A stretch of DNA of 64,000 nt from Polynucleobacter sphagniphilus (GCF_001953355.1 NZ_MPIY01000006.1:1-64000), one strand, 5' to 3'; positions 19,308 through 29,950 are shown, counted from the stretch's first letter. The notes: generated from the sequence alone by a model not told the origin. Numbers and translations: made by a program.

Positions 19308-22271
19308 ATGACTTACGCTAATCCTCAGGCAGCGGGACAGCCCGCCGGAGCAAATAACCCAGGAATGGGTTCAGTTGAGGGCCTTCATCAGGCCCCATCG
19401 GCTGGTTTTGTTGCAGGGGGGGTTGGGGGTGCTCAAGCTACCCAATTGTCTGATTACAAAATTATTCGCCGCAATGGTTCTGTTGTTGCATTTGAGCCAT
19501 CCAAAATTGCTATTGCAGTCACCAAGGCATTTTTAGCGGTAAATGGAGGTCAAGGTGCCGCTTCTGCGCGTGTACGCGAACAAGTGGAGCAATTAACGCA
19601 TGCGGTAGTGCGCGCTTTGTTGCGTAGCCGCCCTAATGGCGGAACCTTCCATATTGAAGATATTCAGGATCAGGTTGAATTGGCCTTGATGCGTAGTGGT
19701 GAACATAACGTTGCTCGTGCTTATGTCCTTTATCGTGAAAAGCGCAATCAAGAGCGCGCTGCACAGCAAGTGGTTGCTCAGGAATCACAAACTTCCTTGC
19801 AAATGAATGAGCCTGGTATCAAAGTAAGCGATAACGGGGTTGAGAAGTTATTGGATATGGCCGCCTTGCGTACCATCATTCAGGCTGCTTGTGAGGGTTT
19901 GGGTAGTCATATTGAGGCGACCCCAATCATTACCGAAACAATCAAAAATTTATATGATGGCGTACCAATGGCGCAGGTCTATGACTCTGCTATTTTGGCT
20001 TCTCGCACATTGATCGAAAAAGATCCTGCCTATAGCCAGGTAACTGCGCGTATTTTGATGCACGTGATCCGCAAGGAAATCTTGGGTAAAGAGGTATTGC
20101 AAGGTGATATGCAGTCTGAGTACAGCAATTACTTTGCTAAGTACATTAATGAAGGCGTTTCTGCGGAATTACTCGATCCACGCATGCGTGAATACGATTT
20201 ACCAAGACTGGCTGCAGCACTAAACGCTAGCCGTGATTTGCAGTTCAATTACCTTGGTCTACAAACGCTGTATGACCGTTATTTCTTGCACATTGAAGAG
20301 CGTCGCATTGAAATGCCGCAGGCTTTCTTTATGCGCGTGGCGATGGGCTTGGCTTTAAATGAATTGGATCGCGAGCGTCGTGCAATCGAGTTTTATGAAA
20401 TCTTGTCTACATTTGATTTCATGTCCAGCACGCCAACCTTGTTCAACTCAGCGACAACCCGTCCGCAGCTCTCTAGCTGCTACTTAACTACTGTTGCTGA
20501 TGATTTGGATGGTATTTACGAGGCCCTGAAAGAAAACGCCCTGTTATCTAAGTTTGCCGGTGGTCTGGGTAATGATTGGACTAACGTGCGCGCATTAGGT
20601 AGCCATATCAAGGGAACAAATGGCAAATCACAAGGTGTAGTGCCATTCTTGAAAGTGGTTAACGACACTGCTGTTGCGGTAAACCAGGGTGGTAAGCGTA
20701 AGGGTGCAGTATGTGCCTACTTAGAGACATGGCATTTGGATATTGAGGAGTTCTTGGAGTTGCGTAAGAACACTGGCGATGATCGTCGTCGTACGCATGA
20801 TATGAATACCTCTAACTGGATTCCTGATTTGTTTATGAAGCGCGTCATGGAAAACGGTGACTGGACTTTGTTCTCACCATCCAATACCCCTGATCTGCAC
20901 GATAAGTTTGGCAAGGCATTCGAAGAGGCTTATGTTGCCTACGAGCAAAAAGCTGATCGCGGTGAATTAAAGCCATTCCGTCGCATTCCTGCGCAGCAAT
21001 TGTGGCGCAAGATGCTGGGTATGTTGTTTGAAACTGGCCACCCATGGATTACATTTAAAGATCCTTGCAATATTCGTAGCCCACAACAGCATATTGGCGT
21101 AGTGCATTCTTCTAACTTGTGTACTGAGATCACCCTCAATACAAATGACGATGAGATCGCTGTTTGTAACTTGGGCTCTGTGAACTTAACTGCTCATATG
21201 AAGATGGATGCCAATGGAAAATTGGTTTTGGATCACGAGAAGCTCCAAAGAACAGTGCATACCGCAATGCGCATGCTCGATAACGTGATTGATATCAACT
21301 ACTATGCAGTTGCTAAAGCACGCAACTCCAATTTGAAGCACAGGCCAGTGGGCATGGGCATCATGGGCTTCCAGGATTGCTTGCACATGCAACGCATTCC
21401 TTATGCCAGTGAAGAGGCTGTGAAGTTTGCTGATTCTTCAATGGAAGCGGTTTGCTACTACGCTTATGAGGCCTCTAATCAATTGGCTCAAGAGCGCGGT
21501 GTTTACAGCACTTACAAGGGCTCATTGTGGGATCGCGGCATTCTCCCACAGGATTCAGTGGCATTATTGGCTCAAGAGCGCGGTGGTTATCTTGAGGTAG
21601 ATGGTTCTTCAACCATGAACTGGGATGCTTTACGTGCCAATATCAAGCAGTATGGAATGCGCAACTCCAATTGCGTAGCTATTGCACCTACTGCAACGAT
21701 TTCAAATATTATTGGCGTGTCTGCATGTATTGAGCCTACCTTCCAAAACTTGTTTGTTAAATCCAACCTCTCTGGTGAATTTACGGTTGTTAATGAGTAT
21801 TTGGTGCGTGACTTGAAAGAGCGTGGCTTGTGGGATGAAGTCATGATTGCTGACTTGAAATACTTTGACGGTACTTTGTCTAAGATTGACCGCGTACCGC
21901 AAGATTTGCGTGATCTGTACGCCACTGCGTTTGAAGTTGAGCCAACTTGGCTTGTAGAGGCTGCTTCACGTCGTCAAAAGTGGATTGATCAAGCTCAGTC
22001 TCTCAATATCTACATGGCTGGTGCTTCAGGCAAGAAATTGGATGACACTTATAAGTTGGCATGGTTGCGCGGCCTGAAGACAACTTATTACCTGCGTACT
22101 ATGGCCGCAACCCACGTTGAGAAATCTACTGTTGCTAGCGGCCAATTGAATGCAGTTTCTAGCGGTGGCGGCGTGAATGGAACTGATGCTGCTGCGCAAG
22201 AAGCAGATGGCCCGGTTTGTACTATGCGTCCAGGCGATGCTGGTTTTGAAGAATGTGAAGCATGTCAGTAA
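19308..22271 (+). CDS. nrdA: Ribonucleoside-diphosphate reductase subunit alpha (class Ia)
   Basis: ATP-cone IIRRNGSVVAFEPSKIAIAVTKAF; LSSCYLTTVADDLDGIY; RNSNCVAIAPTATISNIIGVSACIEP. Confidence 0.97.
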   Translation: MTYANPQAAGQPAGANNPGMGSVEGLHQAPSAGFVAGGVGGAQATQLSDYKIIRRNGSVVAFEPSKIAIAVTKAFLAVNGGQGAASARVREQVEQLTHAVVRALLRSRPNGGTFHIEDIQDQVELALMRSGEHNVARAYVLYREKRNQERAAQQVVAQESQTSLQMNEPGIKVSDNGVEKLLDMAALRTIIQAACEGLGSHIEATPIITETIKNLYDGVPMAQVYDSAILASRTLIEKDPAYSQVTARILMHVIRKEILGKEVLQGDMQSEYSNYFAKYINEGVSAELLDPRMREYDLPRLAAALNASRDLQFNYLGLQTLYDRYFLHIEERRIEMPQAFFMRVAMGLALNELDRERRAIEFYEILSTFDFMSSTPTLFNSATTRPQLSSCYLTTVADDLDGIYEALKENALLSKFAGGLGNDWTNVRALGSHIKGTNGKSQGVVPFLKVVNDTAVAVNQGGKRKGAVCAYLETWHLDIEEFLELRKNTGDDRRRTHDMNTSNWIPDLFMKRVMENGDWTLFSPSNTPDLHDKFGKAFEEAYVAYEQKADRGELKPFRRIPAQQLWRKMLGMLFETGHPWITFKDPCNIRSPQQHIGVVHSSNLCTEITLNTNDDEIAVCNLGSVNLTAHMKMDANGKLVLDHEKLQRTVHTAMRMLDNVIDINYYAVAKARNSNLKHRPVGMGIMGFQDCLHMQRIPYASEEAVKFADSSMEAVCYYAYEASNQLAQERGVYSTYKGSLWDRGILPQDSVALLAQERGGYLEVDGSSTMNWDALRANIKQYGMRNSNCVAIAPTATISNIIGVSACIEPTFQNLFVKSNLSGEFTVVNEYLVRDLKERGLWDEVMIADLKYFDGTLSKIDRVPQDLRDLYATAFEVEPTWLVEAASRRQKWIDQAQSLNIYMAGASGKKLDDTYKLAWLRGLKTTYYLRTMAATHVEKSTVASGQLNAVSSGGGVNGTDAAAQEADGPVCTMRPGDAGFEECEACQ

Positions 22272-22316
22272 GCAATTTGCTTGCTGATCGGAAATGAAAG
22301 AATTTAGGAGAAAGTG

Positions 22317-23501
22317 ATGTTGAATTGGGAAGAGGAAGTTGCTCCTGCATTAGCTAAAGCAGGTCTTGCACCGCAGCCGGTAGCAGTAGAACCAGCACGT
22401 CCACAACTAGACGAAGTGGCAATGGCACCACAAAATGCTGCACCTGCACCACTGCAGACAGCATCTTTGACTGGTGGCGCAGCACTGCGAGTCAATGCTG
22501 CTGATAAGCGTGTGATAAATGCAAAAACCGACGTTAACCAGTTGGTGCCATTTAAATATAAATGGGCCTGGGAGAAATATTTAGCTGGTTGTGCCAATCA
22601 TTGGATGCCGCAAGAGATCAATATGAATCGCGATATCGCGCTTTGGAAAGATCCAAATGGCCTTACCGAAGATGAGCGCCGCATTATTAAGCGCAACTTG
22701 GGTTTCTTTACTACCGCTGATTCATTAGCGGCAAATAACATCGTTTTGGGCACATATCGCCACATTACAGCTCCCGAATGCCGTCAATATCTATTGCGCC
22801 AAGCATTTGAAGAGGCGATTCATACCCATGCATATCAATATATTGTTGAATCTTTGGGTTTAGATCAAAGCGAAATCTTCAATGCGTATAACGAAGTGGA
22901 GTCTATTCGTGCCAAAGATGAGTTCTTAATTCCGTTTATTGATGTTCTGACGGATCCGAATTTCAAAACAGGCACTTTAGAAAACGATCAAAAATTACTT
23001 CGCTCCATCATTGTTTTTGCTTGCGTGATGGAAGGTTTGTTCTTTTATGTTGGTTTTACGCAAATACTTGCAATGGGTCGTCAAAACAAAATGACGGGCG
23101 CTGCTGAGCAGTATCAATACATCCTTCGCGATGAGTCTATGCACTGTAATTTTGGGATCGATTTGATTAATCAAATCAAGCTGGAGAACCCGCAGTTATG
23201 GACTTCTGCGTTCAAAGACGAGATTAAATCTATCTTCGAAAAAGCAGTGGAATTAGAGTACCGTTATGCCGAAGATACGATGCCTCGTGGGGTGCTCGGA
23301 TTGAACGCTCCGATGTTCAAAGGATACCTAAGATACATTTGTAATCGCAGATGTTTGCAAATAGGACTTGACGCGATGTTCCCAAATGAAGAGAATCCAT
23401 TCCCATGGATGTCAGAAATGATTGATCTGAAAAAAGAACGAAACTTTTTTGAGACACGCGTTATTGAGTATCAAACCGGTGGTGCGCTAAGTTGGGAATA
23501 A
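22317..23501 (+). CDS. nrdB: Ribonucleoside-diphosphate reductase subunit beta
   Basis: [65 protein letters not shown]. Confidence 0.96.
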   Translation: MLNWEEEVAPALAKAGLAPQPVAVEPARPQLDEVAMAPQNAAPAPLQTASLTGGAALRVNAADKRVINAKTDVNQLVPFKYKWAWEKYLAGCANHWMPQEINMNRDIALWKDPNGLTEDERRIIKRNLGFFTTADSLAANNIVLGTYRHITAPECRQYLLRQAFEEAIHTHAYQYIVESLGLDQSEIFNAYNEVESIRAKDEFLIPFIDVLTDPNFKTGTLENDQKLLRSIIVFACVMEGLFFYVGFTQILAMGRQNKMTGAAEQYQYILRDESMHCNFGIDLINQIKLENPQLWTSAFKDEIKSIFEKAVELEYRYAEDTMPRGVLGLNAPMFKGYLRYICNRRCLQIGLDAMFPNEENPFPWMSEMIDLKKERNFFETRVIEYQTGGALSWE

Positions 23502-23582
23502 AAAAGTAAAAAGCGCATGACCGGCTAAATAGGAGATTAGACGGTTGGACAGTATTAAGAGTCAGCAAACCAAAGTGAACTT

Positions 23583-23610
23583 CCAAAACCCTTCATTGAA
23601 GGGTATTTGG
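23583..23610 (+). other. Stable RNA hairpin in the nrdB 3' region
   Basis: CCAAAACCCTTC-att-GAAGGGTATTTGG: about 12-bp stem with one bulge. Confidence 0.7.
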
Positions 23611-23640
23611 TCCACTATCTCTATTTTTTCAAGCAAATTC

Positions 23641-23675
23641 AAAAAGCCGTTGCCCTTTGGGGCTTCGGCTTTTTT
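23641..23675 (+). terminator. Intrinsic terminator downstream of nrdB
   Basis: AAAAAGCCGttGCCCtttGGGGCttCGGCTTTTTTT. Confidence 0.75.
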
Positions 23676-23831
23676 TCCAGGATTCATTAGCGTGCAGCAC
23701 CTAGCATCAAGCCGCGCGCCGATGAATGGCTCGCTCGTCGGATCCAATCTGCTGCAAAGCAAAGCGGAAATGAATGGTCGGGTCTTCTTAATCGGTAGTT
23801 TGTACTAATCCTCACGTGAAGGAGCATTACT

Positions 23832-24158
23832 ATGGCAATCGCCAAGAAAAAAGTTGCTGCAAAGAAACCAGCTGCTAAAAAAGTAGCTGCTAAGAAGCCT
23901 GCTGCTAAGAAAGTTGCTGCTAAGAAGCCTGCTGCTAAAAAAGTAGCTGCTAAGAAGCCTGCTGCTAAAAAAGTAGCTGCTAAGAAGCCTGCTGCTAAAA
24001 AAGTAGCTCGTAAAGTAGACAAAAAAAAAGTAAGTAAGCCTGCTGTGAAGAAAGCGGGCTCAGCTGTAAAAAAGTCCGTGGCTAAAAAAGCCGCGCCAAA
24101 GACTAGTTCTTTGAATACCGCTGCTGCTTGGCCCTTCCCAACTGGCACTCGTCCATAA
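23832..24158 (+). CDS. Histone H1-like Lys/Ala-rich nucleoid protein
   Basis: MAIAKKKVAAKKPAAKK..., five VAAKKPAAKK decapeptides, tail SSLNTAAAWPFPTGTRP; SD-like AGGAG upstream. Confidence 0.88.
   Translation: MAIAKKKVAAKKPAAKKVAAKKPAAKKVAAKKPAAKKVAAKKPAAKKVAAKKPAAKKVARKVDKKKVSKPAVKKAGSAVKKSVAKKAAPKTSSLNTAAAWPFPTGTRP
23853..24002 (+). repeat. 30-bp tandem repeat x5 within the H1-like gene
   Basis: Unit ~GTAGCTGCTAAGAAGCCTGCTGCTAAAAAA encoding VAAKKPAAKK; the last copies are near identical. Confidence 0.9.
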
Positions 24159-24186
24159 GCCTTAGCTTATAGACGGGTGAAGTTCA

Positions 24187-24216
24187 AAGGGGTCTCTTTT
24201 GAGACCCCTTTTTTAT
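24187..24216 (+). terminator. Intrinsic terminator
   Basis: AGGGGTCTC-tttt-GAGACCCCTTTTTT. Confidence 0.88.
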
Positions 24217-24236
24217 TGCCCTAAAAGTAAAAATCT

Positions 24237-25196
24237 TTAAAAGGCAAAACCAAACGCAGATTTGAACTGCGCTGCAATCTCATCTTTACTGGGTTGATGA
24301 TTTTGTGGGCCTTGATGGCTAATCTTGATTGAACCCATCAAACTGGCCAGGCGGCCAGTTGTTTCCCAATCCATCGCATTTTCTAGGCCAAAAAGCAGTC
24401 CACCACGAAAGGCATCGCCGCAACCGGTTGGATCGATCAGCTTTTCTGCTGGCACTGATGGGATAGGAATGCATTTATTTTGCGTATAAATATCAGCACC
24501 TTCAGCACCTTTAGTAACAATCAGGGCTTTTACGCGTTCAGCAATCTTATCCAAGCTTAGGCCAGTTCTTTGGGAAAGCATTTCACCTTCGTAGTCATTG
24601 ACTGCAAGGTAGCTGGCAATATCAATGAGTTCGAGTAATTCTGGGCCGTTAAACATCGGCAAACCTTGGCCTGGATCAAAAACAAATGGAATATTTGCTT
24701 CCGCAAGCTGATGGCAATGCTCCCACATGCCTTGACGACCATCTGGGGCAACAATTCCAAAATGAACAGCCCCTTTTTTATTTTGCGTACGCTCTGTCAC
24801 TACCTTGGAAACAAGGTTGAGGTGAGATTCATTCATGGCCCCCGGATGAAATGCAGTAATTTGGTTGTTGACCTGATCGGTTGTGATCATTGCTTGGGCA
24901 GTGAAGGCCTGGGGAATGGTGCGAATATGACTGGCATTGATTTCTAGTCTTTTAAGGTGCTCTAGGTAGGGATCAGCATCGCCACCAACTGTTGCCATGA
25001 TGATGGGGTCACCACCAAGCAGGTTCAAGTTGTAGGCAATATTGCCTGCACAGCCGCCAAACTCACGACGCATAGTTGGCACCAAGAACGCCACATTGAG
25101 CTTGTGAATCTGGTCAGGCAGAATTTGATCAACAAATTTACCCTCAAAGTTCATGATCGTGTCGTATGCAATAGAACCGCAGATTAGGCTTGCCAT
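24237..25196 (-). CDS. PfkB-family carbohydrate/nucleoside kinase
   Basis: GGCAGNIAYNLNLLGGDPIIMATVGGDADPYL; DPTGCGDAFRGGLLFGL. Confidence 0.9.
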   Translation of the reverse strand: MASLICGSIAYDTIMNFEGKFVDQILPDQIHKLNVAFLVPTMRREFGGCAGNIAYNLNLLGGDPIIMATVGGDADPYLEHLKRLEINASHIRTIPQAFTAQAMITTDQVNNQITAFHPGAMNESHLNLVSKVVTERTQNKKGAVHFGIVAPDGRQGMWEHCHQLAEANIPFVFDPGQGLPMFNGPELLELIDIASYLAVNDYEGEMLSQRTGLSLDKIAERVKALIVTKGAEGADIYTQNKCIPIPSVPAEKLIDPTGCGDAFRGGLLFGLENAMDWETTGRLASLMGSIKISHQGPQNHQPSKDEIAAQFKSAFGFAF

Positions 25197-25238
25197 AAAT
25201 TACTTTCTTCTAATAATGATCTGATAGTGGGTGATAGC

Positions 25239-26765
25239 TTAAGGGTAAATCACGCTGACTCGATAGCCTGCAGCATTTTGAGGCAGTGAAATTGGCAGAT
25301 TGATAGAGAGAGCCTCTCCTGCGCGCACGCCGACTTGTGAAAAATCTGGATGAGATTCTTGCCATTCATTTGTAAGCCATTCTTGAGGCGTAAATTGCAT
25401 AGACTCGATCTCATTTTCTTCTGCATCGGTGATCACCAACACCAAATTAGGAGGCAAAACGGGCAATGCAAGTTTATTTTGTAGCTCCACTTGCAGGATT
25501 GAATGATTAGGGCCGCCTTTAAGGCCCTCTCGCGCGTTTTCTGGTGATAGTGTGGCAGAAGTTATTTTCCATGCTGAAAAATCGCTTAGAGGGCGATTCA
25601 CGCACTTTGCTGCCTGACAAATTTTTTCATCTGCGCTGAGTAAAACTGTAAATGCTTTTACAGCAAGTGGATTTGAACTGCCATCGATGTTCGTAGCAAG
25701 TTTCGGTAGTAAGAAATTGCGTGATAGGTGCTCACCAAAAATGATGAGCACTAGCGCGCATAGAACGATCAGAGCTAATTTAAGACTTTTTTTTTGAGCC
25801 GAAGCGAGTGAGTGTGTTTTTGTAGAGTCACTTTGGATTGCTAAAGTGCCATGCAAACAAACCCAACCGTCACTTTCTTTCCAAACCGAGAGTGTTAACC
25901 ACTGGCTATAGGTTGCAATCACCTCTTCAGCTTGTCTGGCAAGAACACCGGATAGAACGATTCTGCCGCCTGGGCGCATTTTGTTGACTAGTGCCGGAGC
26001 AAGTACTTGCAATGGGTTGGCAAGGATATTGGCCATCACAATGTCGTATTTTGTTTCTGCAGCCAACTCTGGAGCACCTTCGGTTGGCAATACAAAGCGA
26101 ATCACGGTGTGATTAATCTCCGCATTACTGCGCGCCGCGACCATAGCTTGGGGATCGATATCGGTTCCTACTACGGGATTGCAGCCAAGTTTTGCTGCTG
26201 CAATCGCTAGAATTCCGGACCCACAGCCGTAATCGAGCAAACTTTGCTTTTCTAGATTGGTATTTTGTTCAAGCCACAATAGGCATAAATGGGTGGTGGG
26301 GTGACTGCCTGTACCAAATGCTAATCCTGGATCGACTGCAAGACAGATTGCATTGGGATCAGTAGGGGTGTCATGCCAAGAGGGGACTACCCAAATACGC
26401 TCGCCAATTTGAATGGGTGCAAACTGACTTTGGGTAAGGCGAACCCAGTCTTGCTCCTCAACTATTTTTTCTTGTGGGGCTGTCAGTGCAAATCCAGCTT
26501 CTTTCAAGGCAATCAGCAATTGCGGAATGAAGTTTTCTGCCCCAGAATCGTCAATATCGGGATTGAATAGCGCTGTGACTGAGGATCGATCCCAGGCCTG
26601 CACTTCTGGTGATAAGCCAGGCTCTCCATAGAGGGGGTTTTCGTCGTAGCCACCTGCAGCATCATCTTCGACGGTGACTGAAAGCGCACCCAATTCAAGT
26701 AATGCATCACCCAGGGGCTCTGCAGTCTCGGCTACTACGGTAAAGATTAACTCACGATAAGACAT
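25239..26765 (-). CDS. prmA: Fusion: ribosomal protein L11 methyltransferase PrmA + TM/DUF3426-like C-terminal domain
   Basis: Prm[60 protein letters not shown]. Then [25 protein letters not shown] and a DUF3426-like domain ending [11 protein letters not shown]. Single frame of 508 aa. Confidence 0.88.
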   Translation of the reverse strand: MSYRELIFTVVAETAEPLGDALLELGALSVTVEDDAAGGYDENPLYGEPGLSPEVQAWDRSSVTALFNPDIDDSGAENFIPQLLIALKEAGFALTAPQEKIVEEQDWVRLTQSQFAPIQIGERIWVVPSWHDTPTDPNAICLAVDPGLAFGTGSHPTTHLCLLWLEQNTNLEKQSLLDYGCGSGILAIAAAKLGCNPVVGTDIDPQAMVAARSNAEINHTVIRFVLPTEGAPELAAETKYDIVMANILANPLQVLAPALVNKMRPGGRIVLSGVLARQAEEVIATYSQWLTLSVWKESDGWVCLHGTLAIQSDSTKTHSLASAQKKSLKLALIVLCALVLIIFGEHLSRNFLLPKLATNIDGSSNPLAVKAFTVLLSADEKICQAAKCVNRPLSDFSAWKITSATLSPENAREGLKGGPNHSILQVELQNKLALPVLPPNLVLVITDAEENEIESMQFTPQEWLTNEWQESHPDFSQVGVRAGEALSINLPISLPQNAAGYRVSVIYP

Positions 26766-26792
26766 GCAGGGATCTCGGTTAAATAGAAAAGC

Positions 26793-28157
26793 TTATGCTT
26801 TGCCGCGGCTCGCAGCTTGCTCTTCAAGGCGGTGCTCTAAATAATGAATATTGGTGCCACCTTCAATGAAATTAGGGTCAAGCATGAGTTCGCGATGCAG
26901 AGGTACGTTAGTTGTTATGCCGTCAATCACCATTTCTGAGAGTGCAATTTGCATCCGGCGGATTGCTTGTTCGCGTGTATTGCCATAGGAAATCAACTTA
27001 CCAATCATTGAATCGTAGTTCGATGGGACCATATATCCACTGTAAGCATGGGAATCGACACGAATACCAGGGCCACCAGGCATATGCCAGGATTGGATGC
27101 GTCCTGGGCTTGGCGTGAACTTAAATGGATCTTCGGCATTTAAGCGGCATTCAATCGCATGACCGCGAAAGACAATATCTTTTTGGCGATAGGACAACTT
27201 CAGTCCCGCAGCAATACGAATCTGCTCCTGCACAATATCTACGCCAGTGATCATTTCAGTGACTGGGTGCTCAACTTGCACTCGGGTATTCATCTCAATA
27301 AAGAAAAATTCACCGTTTTCATAGAGAAACTCAAAAGTGCCAGCGCCACGATAACCAATTTTTCTGCATGCTTCTGCGCAACGTTCACCAATTTTGGCAA
27401 TTAAGCGGCGATCAATACCAGGCGCAGGCGCTTCTTCGATTACTTTTTGGTGTCGACGTTGCATTGAGCAATCACGCTCTCCTAACCAAATCGCATTGCC
27501 ATGGGTATCAGCCAAAATTTGAATCTCTACATGGCGTGGCTTCTCCAGAAATTTCTCCATATAGACTTCTGGATTGCCAAAAGCACGACCAGCTTCTTCT
27601 TTGGTCATGTTGACCGCATTAATAAGAGCGGCTTCTGTATGAACGACGCGCATCCCGCGACCGCCACCACCTCCAGCAGCCTTAATAATGACTGGGTAGC
27701 CAACGCGTTTTGCCGTAGCAATAATTTCCTTAGGGTTTTCAGGTAAAGCACCTTCGGATCCTGGTACACAAGGCACGCCCGCTTTTATCATGGCGTGTTT
27801 TGCTGAAACCTTGTCGCCCATCAGGCGAATCGATTCGGCTCTGGGACCAATAAAAGCATAGCCAGACTTTTCAACGCGTTCGGCAAAGTCGGCATTCTCA
27901 GAAAGAAATCCATAGCCAGGATGAATGGCTTCTGCATCAGTTACCTCTGCCGCAGAAATAATGGCTGGCATATTCAGGTAGCTTAGGGGAGAGGGTGCTG
28001 GCCCAATACAGACTGCTTCATCAGCTAGCTTGACGTATTTAGCTTCTTTATCGGCAGTTGAATAAACAACAACAGTCTTAATTCCCAACTCGCGACATGC
28101 GCGTTGGATACGGAGAGCAATTTCCCCCCGATTGGCGATCAGAATCTTAGAGAACAT
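26793..28157 (-). CDS. accC: Acetyl-CoA carboxylase biotin carboxylase subunit
   Basis: [39 protein letters not shown]. Confidence 0.97.
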   Translation of the reverse strand: MFSKILIANRGEIALRIQRACRELGIKTVVVYSTADKEAKYVKLADEAVCIGPAPSPLSYLNMPAIISAAEVTDAEAIHPGYGFLSENADFAERVEKSGYAFIGPRAESIRLMGDKVSAKHAMIKAGVPCVPGSEGALPENPKEIIATAKRVGYPVIIKAAGGGGGRGMRVVHTEAALINAVNMTKEEAGRAFGNPEVYMEKFLEKPRHVEIQILADTHGNAIWLGERDCSMQRRHQKVIEEAPAPGIDRRLIAKIGERCAEACRKIGYRGAGTFEFLYENGEFFFIEMNTRVQVEHPVTEMITGVDIVQEQIRIAAGLKLSYRQKDIVFRGHAIECRLNAEDPFKFTPSPGRIQSWHMPGGPGIRVDSHAYSGYMVPSNYDSMIGKLISYGNTREQAIRRMQIALSEMVIDGITTNVPLHRELMLDPNFIEGGTNIHYLEHRLEEQAASRGKA

Positions 28158-28204
28158 ATCGGCTCTGAGTTAGGTAACAGTAGGAAGGATTGCTTAAAGG
28201 AGTT

Positions 28205-28666
28205 TTACGCAATGATGAAAAGCGGTTGGTCGAATTCAACGCCTTGTCCGTTTTCACACAGAATTTGCTTAATCACACCTTCTTTTTCTGCTTCAATTTC
28301 GTTTAGCAACTTCATTGCTTCAATGATGCACAGCGTTTGACCTACTTTGACGCTGTCACCCACTTTGACAAAATCAGGCGATTCCGGGTTTGGTGCCCGG
28401 TAGAAAGTACCAACCATTGGTGAGCGAGCAACGAATCCAGTTTCAGCTGGGGTTTCTGCAATGGGAGCGGCTGCTACTGGAATAGCTGCTACTGGAGCAG
28501 CCTGCATGACTTGGGGTGCAGGGTTGGCATAGACAACTTGCCCAGTAGGGGCGGGTGATCCAGCATTCACAATGCGAACGCGATCTTCACCTTCGTTGAC
28601 TTCCAATTCGGAAATACCAGATTCAGCAACGAGGTCGATCAGGGTTTTGAGTTTTCTAAGATCCAT
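28205..28666 (-). CDS. accB: Acetyl-CoA carboxylase biotin carboxyl carrier protein
   Basis: Biotinylation motif [14 protein letters not shown]. Confidence 0.97.
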   Translation of the reverse strand: MDLRKLKTLIDLVAESGISELEVNEGEDRVRIVNAGSPAPTGQVVYANPAPQVMQAAPVAAIPVAAAPIAETPAETGFVARSPMVGTFYRAPNPESPDFVKVGDSVKVGQTLCIIEAMKLLNEIEAEKEGVIKQILCENGQGVEFDQPLFIIA

Positions 28667-28702
28667 GGAAATACTTCCTCTCTTTTGATGCTTGATTAAT
28701 CT

Positions 28703-29152
28703 TTATTTTTGCAAACGGGCAATGGCAGCTTGTAATGCCAGCTCGTAGCCAATGGCGCCTAGTCCGCAAATCACCCCAGTAGCAATATCAGATAAGTAAG
28801 AGTGCTTACGGAACTCTTCGCGTTGATGAATATTTGAAAGATGAATTTCGGTAAAAGGAATGGCTACACCTGCTAAGGCATCGCGTAATGCCACACTGGT
28901 ATGAGTAAAGGCACCTGGATTGATGATGATGAAATCAACCCCATCTTGTTTGGCTTTTTGTACTCGGTCGATTAACTGGCCCTCATGATTGCTTTGATAA
29001 GTATCTAGGTCGACAGAATGGGCTTTGGCGATTTCACCTAGCTTTGCGTGAATATCTGCCAAGGTAGTTTTGCCATAAACCTCGGGTTCACGGGTGCCGA
29101 GTAGATTGAGATTTGGTCCTTGAATTACAAGAATTGAAGCTTTTTTCGACAT
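28703..29152 (-). CDS. aroQ: Type II 3-dehydroquinate dehydratase
   Basis: [35 protein letters not shown]. Confidence 0.96.
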   Translation of the reverse strand: MSKKASILVIQGPNLNLLGTREPEVYGKTTLADIHAKLGEIAKAHSVDLDTYQSNHEGQLIDRVQKAKQDGVDFIIINPGAFTHTSVALRDALAGVAIPFTEIHLSNIHQREEFRKHSYLSDIATGVICGLGAIGYELALQAAIARLQK

Positions 29153-29272
29153 AGATCGATATTTTTAAATGCAGTTAGGTGTTAATAAGGAAATTACACT
29201 TTTTGCTACAAAGCCGCTTTTCAATCAAAGCAGGTGCTTCAATAATGCATAAAGTATACCTCGCAAGCTCAT

Positions 29273-29311
29273 AAAAACTCCCTGAAAACTGGGGAGTTTT
29301 TATATTTTTGA
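29273..29311. terminator. Intrinsic terminator-like hairpin
   Basis: AAAAACTCCC-tgaaaact-GGGGAGTTTTTAT. Confidence 0.75.
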
Positions 29312-29399
29312 GCGAAGTTAAAGCATTTTGCTGAAAAATATTACCCCTCGTTATCTAGAAGGGGTTTTAAGAAAATTGGTTAAATTGAATTAATTGTTG

Positions 29400-29927
29400 C
29401 TAAAAAGCCGAATTTATTGCCTTTTTAAGGCTATCTTCATCTATCTTACCCAATTTAGTGTCGATCACTTTGCCTTGCGGAGAGACCACAACGGTATAAG
29501 GTAGGGCGGACTGGGTATTGCCAAGCGACTTATAAATACTGCTGGCATTCATTCCACCCATCACAATCGGATAAGAAACTGGTGTCTTTTTAAGAAAATC
29601 ACGTACGTTAGAGGGTGAATCAACGGCGATGCCTACAAATAAGACATTTTTCCCGGAAAATTGCCTTTGCAGCTGATCCAATTGTGGCATTTCTTCAACG
29701 CATGGGGGGCACCAGGAGGCCCAAAAATTGAGAACCAGCACTTTTCCTTCCCATGCGCTGGTATTGATCGCCTTTCCATCAGGTGACTGCCATTCATTAG
29801 TAAATACTGCTTTGACGGCCTCTTCATTTACAGCCCTGTTTTGAGAAAACCAATGCGAGCTAAATGCGCCTGCCATGAGGGCTAAAAAACAAATTCCGAT
29901 GATGGTGATCCATTGTCTGCGGTTCAT
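29400..29927 (-). CDS. TlpA/ResA-like thiol-disulfide oxidoreductase
   Basis: N-terminal TM and VLNFWASWCPPCVEEMPQLDQLQ. Confidence 0.92.
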   Translation of the reverse strand: MNRRQWITIIGICFLALMAGAFSSHWFSQNRAVNEEAVKAVFTNEWQSPDGKAINTSAWEGKVLVLNFWASWCPPCVEEMPQLDQLQRQFSGKNVLFVGIAVDSPSNVRDFLKKTPVSYPIVMGGMNASSIYKSLGNTQSALPYTVVVSPQGKVIDTKLGKIDEDSLKKAINSAF

Positions 29928-29950
29928 AGCGAGTCCTTAGCTAAAATTCG

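Noticed and set aside
23691-23800. Short open frame RAAPSIKPRADEWLARRIQSAAKQSGNEWSGLLNR* upstream of the H1-like gene
   Set aside because: No start codon (a stop lies immediately upstream) and no recognisable family; could be a remnant but is not supportable.
23687-24148. 153 aa minus-strand ORF (FLAAGFLAATFLAAGF repeats) that looks like a TM repeat protein
   Set aside because: It is the antisense of the Lys/Ala-rich H1-like gene; the repeat pattern is a by-product of the 30-bp coding repeat, with no SD or own promoter evident.
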